DNA of 64,000 nt from Candidatus Flexifilum breve. Its GTDB lineage: Bacteria; Chloroflexota; Anaerolineae; Aggregatilineales; Phototrophicaceae. Location of the stretch: the NCBI GenBank assembly GCA_016717205.1, contig JADKGC010000005.1:124001-188000 (forward strand), read 5' to 3'. This document shows positions 37,801-43,884 of the stretch, piece by piece. Each line of letters starts with the position of its first letter. Position 1 is the stretch's first letter. The notes beneath the pieces were generated by a model. It ran no database searches, was not told the origin of the DNA, and was given only the letters and a program-made list of their open reading frames with translations. The translations under genes and the position numbers were made by a program.

Positions 37801-40800
37801 CTGGAACGGTCATCTACCGCTTTGATGACCTCCCGCTGGGCGTAAGCTGCACCATCGTGTACACGGCGACCCTCGCCAACACCGTCACCAATGGGATCAC
37901 GTTGACCAATACCGCTACAATGGGTTACTCCTCGCTGGATGACGGCACGCCGGATGCCAACGACCCGAACGAGCGCGTCTACACTGACACCGACAATGCG
38001 GTCATTGATACCAATGTCGCGCCGCTGTCCTTCACCAAATCGGTGATTGACACCTCGGAGGCTTACACCGGCGCAGGTCAACACGGGGCGACACTGACTG
38101 ACCTGACCATCGGTGAGACCGTGACCTATGAACTGCGCGCCCGCCTGCAAGAAGGCACGACGCCCATCACCATCACCGATACACTGCCAACCGGCCTGAG
38201 TTTCGTCAGCACCCAACTGGCACCGACCAACGGCGCGAATGTCACCATCACGGGCGGCTTCCCCGCACCGACCCTCGCCGGTCAGGTGATGACGCTGACG
38301 CTGGGTAACGTCGTCAACGCCGCCGATAACCTGGTCAATGCCGACGATGATCTGGTCATCTGGGTAGTCGCCCGTGCCAGCAACGTGGCTGCCAACAACG
38401 GCACCACCGGCCTTGATAAGATCAACACTGCCCGACTCAATTGGGGCGGCGGCACCCTCACCGATACCGAGACAGTCGAAATCATTGAGCCGAACCTCAA
38501 TATCGACAAGAGCGCCAACCCGACCACTGGCCTGAACGCGGGTGATGTCATCACCTACACGCTGGTCATCAACCATACCGCTACTTCGACCGCCGATGCC
38601 TTCGACCTGCGGATCACCGATGTGATCCCGGCGGGCATCACCTACGGTTCGGTGACGGCTGCGGCCTCCACCTGCGATGAACGAGCGGGTTGGACTGCTG
38701 ACATCAGCAGCTTGCCGGGTACCGTTGTCTATCGCTTTGACGACCTCCCGTTGGCAGCCAGCTGTACCATCACCTACACGGCGACTCTGGCCAACACCGT
38801 CACCAACGGCATCACACTGACCAACACCGCCAGCCTGCGTTATTCCTCGCTGGATGACGGCACGCCGGATGCCAACGACCCGAACGAGCGCGTCTACAAC
38901 GATAGTGACACTGCGGTCATTGATACTAATGTGGCACCGCTGTCCTTCACCAAAACGGTGGTGGATAGCTCTCAAACCTACACCGGCGTGGGTCAACACG
39001 GGGCGGCCTTGACCGACCTGACCATCGGCGAGACCGTCACCTATGAACTGCGCGCCCGCCTGCAAGAAGGCACAACGCCCATCATCATCACCGATACGCT
39101 CCCGGCTGGTCTGGTCTTCATCAGTACCCAACTGGCACCGACCAACGGCGCGAATGTCACCATCACCAACGGCTTCCCGACCCCAACTCTTGCCGGTCAG
39201 GTGATGACGCTGACGCTGGGCAATGTGGTCAATGCCGGGGATAACACCGTCAACGCCGACGATGATCTGGTGATCTGGGTGGTTGCACGGGTCGCCAATG
39301 TGGCGGGCAATATCGGCACCACCGGCCTTGACAAGATCAACACCGCCACCCTCGACTGGGGCCCCGGCACCCTCACGGATACCGAGACGGTCGAAATCGT
39401 TGAACCCCTGTTGGACATCACCAAGAACGCCGCGCCGAACATCGGCCTGGACGCCGGGGACATCGTGACCTACACCTTCTCGGTGACGCATACGGGGGCT
39501 TCAACAGCAGATGCCCAGGATGTCAGCATCAACGATCTGCTGCCTGCCCATATGACCTACGTGGGCAATGTCGCCACCGTGACTGGGCCTGCGCCGACCG
39601 TCACCAATAGCTCACCCAACATCATCTTTAGTTGGGCGAACCTGCCGCTGGGTGCCACCTATACCTTCACATTCGAGGTCTCTATTGACCCGACCGTTGG
39701 GCCAGCCGCCAGCCTGACCAACACGGCGACGCTCGGTTGGTCAACGCTGCCCGGCGCTAGCCCTAACGAACGCACCTATACCGATACCGCCAGTGCGGTC
39801 GTCACCACCATCCCGCCGACCATGGAGAAGTCCATCTTCACCACGTCCCTGACCGAGACGGGTTCAGCCCAGCATGACCCGACCATCGTGGATGTGAACA
39901 TCGGTGAGACTGTCACCTACTACATGACCATCACCATGCCGGAAGGCACCGCGCCGCTCACCCTGACCGATAACCTGCCAAACGTGATGACGGTCGTCAG
40001 TTCGCGGGTCTTGAGCCTGGGTGCCAATATCACCACCACCGGCCTTGGCGTTGGTCAGCCGGGCGTGGTCAGCGATGCGAACTTCGCCGATGGCTTGCCT
40101 GACCGGGTAGTCTTCAACCTCGGCACGGTTCTGAATGCGCCGGATGGCATCGACAACGCGGAAGACCAGATCGTCCTCGAAGTGGTGGCGCGGGTTGATG
40201 AAAACGCAGCCAACCGCAATGGCGATCAGTTGACCAATACCGCCACGCTGAACTACGGTACTGGAACTGTTACCGATACCGAAGTCGTGGAGGTCGTAGA
40301 ACCGGAACTCAACATCGACAAGTCGGCGCTGGTCGTCACCGGGCGTCCCGGCGACATCATCGAATACACCATCGTGGTCGATCATGTGGGTGGTTCCAAC
40401 AGCCCGGCCTACGACATCGTGATTACCGACCCGATGTTGCCCAATCTCAACTTGATCGTCGGCAGTGTCACCGCTACCCCTGGCAATGTCGTCCTCGGCA
40501 ATAACGCCGGTGATACCACGCTGCGGGTGGAACTGGGTGTCCTCAACCCCGGTGATAGCATCACCATCACCTATCAGGCGCAGATTGACGCGTCGATCAC
40601 CCCGCCGGTGACGTTCGTCAACACCGCCACCCTCAACTACGATAGTGCTGCCGGGCCGGGTGGCCGCCCTGGTACCGACGATGACACTCATACCATCCGC
40701 GTCAATGATGATGTCTATCGCTACTCGAAAACAGTGGTGGATACATCCCTGATCGACACCGGCGATAGCCAGTTGACCGGCGCACCGGATGTGACCATCG

Positions 40801-43220
40801 GCGAGCGCGTGACTTTCCATATCGAAGCCTATCTGCCGGAAGGGACAACCACCAACTTCACCATCACCGATAACTTGCCGGACGGCATGATCGTCGTCAG
40901 CAGCCGGGTAGTGAGCATCGGCAGCAACCTCGGCGTCTCCGCGCTGGCAGTGGGCGATCCCGGCACCGCCTCCAACAGTAACTACACGGCGGATGCCTTT
41001 GATGACCGGGTGGTCTTCAGCTTTGGCGATACCACCAATGTCATTGACGGCATCGACGATGACCGTGACGTGGTGGTCGTCGAAGTGGAAGCCCGCGTAT
41101 ACGATAACCAGTTGCTCAATCGTGGCGGCACCACCGTTACCAACGAGGCCATCATTGACTACGGCCCCAACCGCCGCCGTGCGGAAGCCGATGTGGACAT
41201 CGTTGAGCCAAACATCAACCTGACCAAGACCTTTAACCCCCGTATTGAAGGGCGCGGGCATAAGCTGTTCATGACTCTTGAACTGGTCAACAGCGGTAGC
41301 TCCATCGCTTACAAGGTATCCCTGCGCGACCCGCTCAACCCCGGCCTGTGCCTGGATACAATCAGCGTGGACGCCTCTGGAGCGCCGGGGACGACCTTCA
41401 CCAATACCTCTACCAGCGGCTGTGGTGGGATCGTGCAGATCGACTTCACTGACCTGGGCATTGGCGAGCGCATCGTCGTCACGGTTGAACTGACTATCGA
41501 CGCCGCGCTGGAACCAATCCCGCAGGACATCCCCAATACGGCGACCGTAACTTACCAATCCATCCCTGTCGGTCACCCGGATGAAAGCGAAGCCCGTCAG
41601 TATAATGACAATGCTACCGACATCCTGACGGTAGATGAACCAACCATCGAAGTGACCAAAGTCGGCAACCCGCAATCGGTGCGGGCTGGTGGATTGCTCA
41701 CCTACACTGTCACCGTCACCAACACTGGCGAACCACCCATCGATGCCTTCCAGGTGGTCATCACCGATGTGCTGCCGCCTGAACTCACCTATGTCTCGGC
41801 TACACCGGCGAAGGGGGTTTGTACCGCCAACGGTCAAACCATCACCTGTATCATCGACAAGCTGCTGCGTGGGGAAACCACCACCATCCTGATCGAGACT
41901 CGGGTCGCGGCTGGCCTGGCGGCTGGTACCCGGATCATCAATCTGCTGGGGCTGACCACCCTGGAGGGTGTGTCGGTCGAAGCTGATGCCCTGAATGTGG
42001 TGGCCTCGGAAGCCGTCTGTAGCATCGGCTGCCCGGATGCCCAGATTTACCACAGCGACCAGACCGGCGACTGGGAAATCTTCCGGCTGGTGGGCGGCAC
42101 CACACTTGAGACTGATGCTGATCAAAACCTAACCCAGAACCCTGCCGATGATGTCGAACCGAGTCAATCTCCGGATGGCAACTGGATGGCCTTCGCCAGC
42201 AACCGGGACGGCAATTGGGAAATCTATGTCACCCCGACAACGGTGATTGATGGTCAGCCCACCCGCACCCGCCGCGTCACCACCAACACTATCGCGGTCG
42301 ATACCGACCCGGTCTGGGGGCCGACCGATCATCTGGTGTACGAATCAACCCGCGACGGCAACTGGGAGCTATACCTGCTCGATTTGCGGACAGGCATCGA
42401 AACCCGCCTGACCAATAACCCAGCCGATGACCTGAATGCGTTCTGGTCGCCGGATGGCTCGCGCCTGGTCTTCCAGAGCAACCGTAGTGGTCGCTGGCAA
42501 CTGTATGAACTCAACTTGCAGACGGCAACGCTGCGCCTGCTCAGTGACGGCAGTGGCGATGATATGGATGGAGCCTACGCCAACAATGGGGAACGGATTG
42601 TCTTCCGCTCGGTCAACCCGGATGGCACCATCATCACGTTGATGAATGCGGATGGCAGCGGACGCACTCCCATCAGCGAACGCAGCAGCCGTGCGGCTAA
42701 CGCGGTTTGGTCGCCGGATGACAGCCTGATTGTGTATCAATCGGACACGGATGGCGACCTGGACATCTACGTCTACGGTGTTGCAACGGGTCAAGTCCGT
42801 AAGCTGACCGCCAATGATGTGGATGACTATGCCCCGACCTGGTTATGCGGTAGCTTGCAGGTGATCTTCACCTCGGATGAACCCGGCAACCCGGATATCT
42901 TTCAGGCGAATGCCCTGCCGCTGACGGCCCCGGCCTTAGTGGTGATGGACGACACCACCCAACTGACGATTGACTCGAACCGCGACCTGTATCCGCAGGG
43001 CGCACCCTCGGAGGAGAACGCCAGCCTGGAAGGGATACTGCCGGATACTGTTTCGGCTGAACCTGGTCATACACAGATTTTGAATCTCGATATGGCGGTC
43101 ACGCCTGAAGACCAGACGCTAAATCGGGATGAAGTGTGGGAAGCGATCACAGGTTGTGCAGAGATAGATCTCAATTCATCGCCACCACCTTATGCGCTGT
43201 CGCTGCTGCCTACGCGTTAA
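28890..43220 (+). CDS. Giant secreted PKD / DUF11-repeat protein with C-terminal PD40 propeller
   Basis: This protein of 4776 residues starts with a signal peptide 'MIRQGSITTLLLVLSIFLLS'. A Pro/Thr/Glu spacer ('PAPTEEATLTSS') runs to about residue 105. About eight PKD-like domains follow to residue 760, marked by motifs such as 'WSWDFGDGTS' and 'WAWNFGDGATS'. A very long array of DUF11-type beta domains ('KSASPTTVVPGDVVTYTL', 'NIDKSANPTTGLNAGDV') reaches about residue 4370. The end is a PD40/TolB-like propeller of six or seven blades ('SPDGNWMAFASNRDGNWEIY', 'WSPDGSRLVFQSNRSG'). No LPXTG or late membrane helix is seen, so anchoring is unclear. An adhesin or matrix protein is the likely role. 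Confidence 0.85.
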   Translation: MIRQGSITTLLLVLSIFLLSGTVLAEVRFVVVQEPISTPGVIPVPVPTEEPAAPTEEIPAPTEEAPTEEVTETPAPTEEATLTSSPEPTTETPSPSETPVIIRVAMNASPSSGNGPLTVIFSDASTGSGINDWSWDFGDGTSASGQGPHSHTYSTPGTYTASLTVRGASGSATASQQIVVFSPGSTVEANFTYQQTSALEVCFSNSSTGAITSSVWSFGDGSNSAETSPCHTYAALGQYTVSLSVTGEGGQTSTASRTVTLLPQTEPPNAAFTPDRTTIAPGGTIRFSDQSTGIIRSWAWDFADGITSNERHPSHQYSTIGTYIVTLTVSGPGGFDQVTATITVAPETVLTCSFNAPSRVFAGEQVTLRNTSRVSPGSFSGFTWFVNGETAATTTDFTTSFGEAGSYTVRLVGLTLDGQTCQSERTVTVLPSNGVIADFTGTRNVIVGAEICLRDRSRGTILSRSWDFGDGTSSAETDPCHSFGSSGRYSVKLTVNGEGGATDSRARTVNVYDAPTLTASANPVNGVAPLSVDFSATGTNISNYEWVFPDGSRAFSANASFLFDQPGEYTVTVSGSGPVGSLSSSLTVQVRAARDVRAAFGASAWNGIAPVEICFTDHSEGEEITSWAWNFGDGATSSQSNPCHTFTSAGQYTVTLQVSNSDGMSASASNTVRIYDPGSGSASLRITSVNELTVCFGSTLDAGMNIVRWEFGDGSTSTEAEPCHPYLADGTYAVKLIVTDISGTERALTASISVKEDEAEEVTATPPPTETPEINVFDPALSKLGYLPAGSIGLTGEELHWLTTVTNNGNAAGANVVIVDNVRPELRIDAVQVASGSSYTINGQQVRVTIPTLLPGERQDFTIVTTVLTSPRSGTINNTVQINETGDSATATIVIPGMMMIQAAPPTPNGPIPLINGVPELTDFAGEEFCITPNFTNAGSNEGYGPYITLVRDANLSLNSIDYLGVNLMASPFLVSSGFLPANDPIEGRAIPGIAGQQWITVRLPIGSLESTSPAIPIRLCMQSAPLAAFGVPLPITIFPGYEFGDTPTGANGPISNLNDVGGMDNAGSFTPILVTFEKGNSLPESEVIPSCYPAPPVGAPGQPGPACAVPPGVQWPYEYFLDIELAAGQTLTTNSYTDVLDPAFEFYPYTFPVTTVANAVISSGTCTPTGITATFNSNPITALPALAPPGGGTLQVDIASIVNPSAATTCTLRLSYRGFINDILSETAAPTTYAATNNASFGYNHVSGPQPILTDTDVVDVRNLEIQKSASPTTVVPGDVVTYTLSFQLSEYIGIQALSVTDIIPDGIDYNVDSATVTVPGLGSAPITGANQSISYGADTGTLVFNVTGARPGPYSAAGTVSITYTGTVRQTYRAGGSLTGFVSANDNLNNTITANFTTTGGQTFNDESSASVTVVPNSLTKELVSTPVDSAAGFVPGEPVTFRLTLRVPSGDTRNLVIEDNFPLPVFQVQDGDFGIEARTITLPDPIGRSAPFDVPNTDGYCSSYDDPNPTFPAYTRACGLRFVYGTDGTNLPAGSSVTVTRVGNTVRLNVDAPVETNLTEERRIVVELTAGIIDQPFNDGLFLSNRSLARYTNTLGSVVTLNADDYVDVAAPDVRICKGISATTNASSVAAAGAACQVTGAPNNNLTNVDAADVLTYTITAQNVGSARAYGVVISDNVTTIPQLTGCTLVSVRDGAGAALAFTGTFPTLTLTNPLPGDGSAGVSTAQATAVVTYQCTVASNVVPLTAPIVNQASVVFAAFSDILPGGPHLNPPTVPFAPRTDVANFVSAAPNITKARTPATATIGDLITYTLAVDIPGGTMNNVSIVDTLDSGLAFVDCTSVSVTSGTLTSSLGAINTANFCNDPTNPVIGAGGGAATWNFGNLTDTGSNNTDLDTITITYTAVVLNTAANVRGQDRNNSAELRWANPAGGQFTDNASAPDTRLVEPTLLVDKTVAPATNLDANDLVTFTIDIRHAAGSDATAHNIALSDVIPSTLTYVPSSLVFVAGTGRVAPVTLSEAAGTITATWTSLTTTQTSRLQFQARLVNTVQPDQPITNTAGITWTSLPGSPTNTTYNPLGVERTGDPTGPGGAANTYTATDPATLTVASPTATKTVVSTSLADTGNGSDTDPDLTIGEQVTYQITITFREGVTNNAVIRDDLPTGAAVLGYISSRIISIGSNLSFSSATPTVGLAGTATDTNADTILNRIDWNLSNVTNTPDNVANAADQIVVEIVARVINVADNSGLSPTQDLNVVNTGRIRYTNFAGATVAQNGTTTVDIVEPRLIINKSASVPQADAGDTVTYTVTVQNTGTALAYNVVITDPMLPELELLTGTVTTSAGAVTLGNTAGDTTIRIDAVSLAINGTITITYQARLRPSVFPGQNLVNTASQTSNSLPDGTGRTGNSSDPATVLVLLPQFNKDIVSTSEGATFPGVGTTDQYTAAPDLAIGETITYQMTIVVPEGTSNTLRLVDTLPSIGAGDPGTLDHISSRVVSIGANISNSALAVGASGSVVGQVITFNFVGGTPISNVADGLSNAADQMVVEVVARVSTIAANANGDLLTNRARLTYDGNNTLDASAAADVVEPNLNIDKSANPTTGLNAGDVITYTLVINHTATSTADAFDLRITDVIPAGITYGSVTTAASTCDERAGWSADVSSLPGTAVYRFDDLPLGVSCTIVYTATLANTVTNGITLTNTASLRYSSLDDGTPDINDPNERVYNDSDPVSVTTNLAPLSFTKTVVDSSETYTGAGQHGATLTDLTIGETVTYELRARLQEGTVPLTITDTLPAGLTFVSATLNLPAPTNITIPGGFPAPTLAGQVMTLTLGNVVNAADNLANAADDLVILVVARVSDVAANSGTTGADKINTATLNWGGGTLTDTETVEIVEPNLNIDKSANPTTGLNAGDVITYTLVVNHTATSTADAFDLRITDVIPAGITYGSVTAAASTCDERAGWSADVSSLPGTVIYRFDDLPLGVSCTIVYTATLANTVTNGITLTNTATMGYSSLDDGTPDANDPNERVYTDTDNAVIDTNVAPLSFTKSVIDTSEAYTGAGQHGATLTDLTIGETVTYELRARLQEGTTPITITDTLPTGLSFVSTQLAPTNGANVTITGGFPAPTLAGQVMTLTLGNVVNAADNLVNADDDLVIWVVARASNVAANNGTTGLDKINTARLNWGGGTLTDTETVEIIEPNLNIDKSANPTTGLNAGDVITYTLVINHTATSTADAFDLRITDVIPAGITYGSVTAAASTCDERAGWTADISSLPGTVVYRFDDLPLAASCTITYTATLANTVTNGITLTNTASLRYSSLDDGTPDANDPNERVYNDSDTAVIDTNVAPLSFTKTVVDSSQTYTGVGQHGAALTDLTIGETVTYELRARLQEGTTPIIITDTLPAGLVFISTQLAPTNGANVTITNGFPTPTLAGQVMTLTLGNVVNAGDNTVNADDDLVIWVVARVANVAGNIGTTGLDKINTATLDWGPGTLTDTETVEIVEPLLDITKNAAPNIGLDAGDIVTYTFSVTHTGASTADAQDVSINDLLPAHMTYVGNVATVTGPAPTVTNSSPNIIFSWANLPLGATYTFTFEVSIDPTVGPAASLTNTATLGWSTLPGASPNERTYTDTASAVVTTIPPTMEKSIFTTSLTETGSAQHDPTIVDVNIGETVTYYMTITMPEGTAPLTLTDNLPNVMTVVSSRVLSLGANITTTGLGVGQPGVVSDANFADGLPDRVVFNLGTVLNAPDGIDNAEDQIVLEVVARVDENAANRNGDQLTNTATLNYGTGTVTDTEVVEVVEPELNIDKSALVVTGRPGDIIEYTIVVDHVGGSNSPAYDIVITDPMLPNLNLIVGSVTATPGNVVLGNNAGDTTLRVELGVLNPGDSITITYQAQIDASITPPVTFVNTATLNYDSAAGPGGRPGTDDDTHTIRVNDDVYRYSKTVVDTSLIDTGDSQLTGAPDVTIGERVTFHIEAYLPEGTTTNFTITDNLPDGMIVVSSRVVSIGSNLGVSALAVGDPGTASNSNYTADAFDDRVVFSFGDTTNVIDGIDDDRDVVVVEVEARVYDNQLLNRGGTTVTNEAIIDYGPNRRRAEADVDIVEPNINLTKTFNPRIEGRGHKLFMTLELVNSGSSIAYKVSLRDPLNPGLCLDTISVDASGAPGTTFTNTSTSGCGGIVQIDFTDLGIGERIVVTVELTIDAALEPIPQDIPNTATVTYQSIPVGHPDESEARQYNDNATDILTVDEPTIEVTKVGNPQSVRAGGLLTYTVTVTNTGEPPIDAFQVVITDVLPPELTYVSATPAKGVCTANGQTITCIIDKLLRGETTTILIETRVAAGLAAGTRIINLLGLTTLEGVSVEADALNVVASEAVCSIGCPDAQIYHSDQTGDWEIFRLVGGTTLETDADQNLTQNPADDVEPSQSPDGNWMAFASNRDGNWEIYVTPTTVIDGQPTRTRRVTTNTIAVDTDPVWGPTDHLVYESTRDGNWELYLLDLRTGIETRLTNNPADDLNAFWSPDGSRLVFQSNRSGRWQLYELNLQTATLRLLSDGSGDDMDGAYANNGERIVFRSVNPDGTIITLMNADGSGRTPISERSSRAANAVWSPDDSLIVYQSDTDGDLDIYVYGVATGQVRKLTANDVDDYAPTWLCGSLQVIFTSDEPGNPDIFQANALPLTAPALVVMDDTTQLTIDSNRDLYPQGAPSEENASLEGILPDTVSAEPGHTQILNLDMAVTPEDQTLNRDEVWEAITGCAEIDLNSSPPPYALSLLPTR
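36657..39401 (+). repeat. Three tandem 915-bp repeats inside the giant gene
   Basis: The phrase GAGCCGAACCTCAATATCGA recurs at 36657, 37572 and 38487, and a diverged version begins at 39402: exactly 915 bases (305 codons) each time. Each unit encodes two DUF11-type domains. The units differ by scattered substitutions but keep length and frame, which points to recent duplication and possible repeat-number variation. Confidence 0.92.
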
Positions 43221-43225
43221 ACTGA

Positions 43226-43281
43226 CTACCCCTCATACAGAACGCACTCCTTGACCGAGATGCGTTCTGTATGAGGGGTAG
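43226..43281. terminator. Perfect 21-bp inverted repeat after the giant gene
   Basis: Arms at 43226-43246 and 43261-43281 are exact reverse complements, with a 14-base loop, starting 5 bases after the stop codon. There is no T-run on either side, so it may act as a bidirectional or factor-assisted terminator, or stabilise the 3' end of the 14-kb transcript. Confidence 0.7.
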
Positions 43282-43321
43282 AGTTGGAGGGTGAGTCTGC
43301 GATAATGCGGGCAGATCATTC

Positions 43322-43474
43322 GTGAGTTTGCCCCCTGAAACGGAACAGTCGCAACGTATAGATATTGATGAGAAACTTCGCCACCATCTCTCAAGGGCCT
43401 TAGATATTGACCCGACTAAGCGTCCAACTATTGAAGAGATGATCGATGTATTGAGTCCAACTCGCCCCGTATGA
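43322..43474 (+). pseudogene. C-terminal remnant of a Ser/Thr protein kinase
   Basis: The frame reads '...EKLRHHLSRALDIDPTKRP' then 'TIEEMIDVLSPTRPV' and a stop. 'A-L-x-x-D-P-x-x-R-P-x-x-x-E-M' is the conserved last motif (subdomain XI) of eukaryotic-type protein kinases. Nothing kinase-like precedes it, and a GTG at 43322 follows directly after the hairpin region, so only about 50 codons of the 3' end survive. Confidence 0.6.
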
Positions 43475-43884
43475 TTTTCTGAGGGCCATGGTCAATGTAT
43501 AAGGGTTCTGCTCTCTAATGTACATCATGCTTTCTTTGTGCGTAAGCTGATCTATTTCGGATAGAGCCCAATAGAGAGTTGTGAGCGTTAGGTAAGTGGA
43601 AGCACAGTATCATGATTAGCTAACAGCGTCCAACAGTTGCTCATGATTGGTTAACGACGCCTAGCTCAGTTCACAGGTTTCACAATCTTCACAACTCGGT
43701 AGTGATCGACATGAAAGCGTTGTTTGAGGGTGGGCCAAATCTTCTGCAAATCAGCACGACAATGCTTATGACCTGTGATTTCTGTGAAGACTGTGATGAA
43801 AACAACTTATACCAATAGAAAAGCCTGTGTTCACAGGTTTCACAACCTTCACAGGCTTTCTTCGGGCTTCACCCCTTGAGCCTG
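43475..43884. repeat. Intergenic region with tandem and TTCACA-type repeats
   Basis: No gene is supported here. Two imperfect 31-base units start TCATGATT at 43610 and 43641. Two copies of a 24-base motif beginning TTCACAGGTTTCACAA lie at 43670 and 43830, and a related string continues into the 3' end of the primase gene (43897-43923). TGTGAA also occurs in the opposite sense near 43777-43795. The repeats could be iterons of a replication origin beside the primase-helicase, or duplicated 3' ends of that gene, whose C terminus reads 'CETCEGCEDEN'. Confidence 0.55.

Noticed and set aside
39864..42125. Minus-strand open frame of 753 codons inside the giant gene
   Set aside because: It lies antisense to the DUF11 array, whose biased codon use keeps the reverse frame open; the same happens at 37734-39491. 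The translation is low-complexity Asp/Arg/Gly/Val/His and shows no domain.
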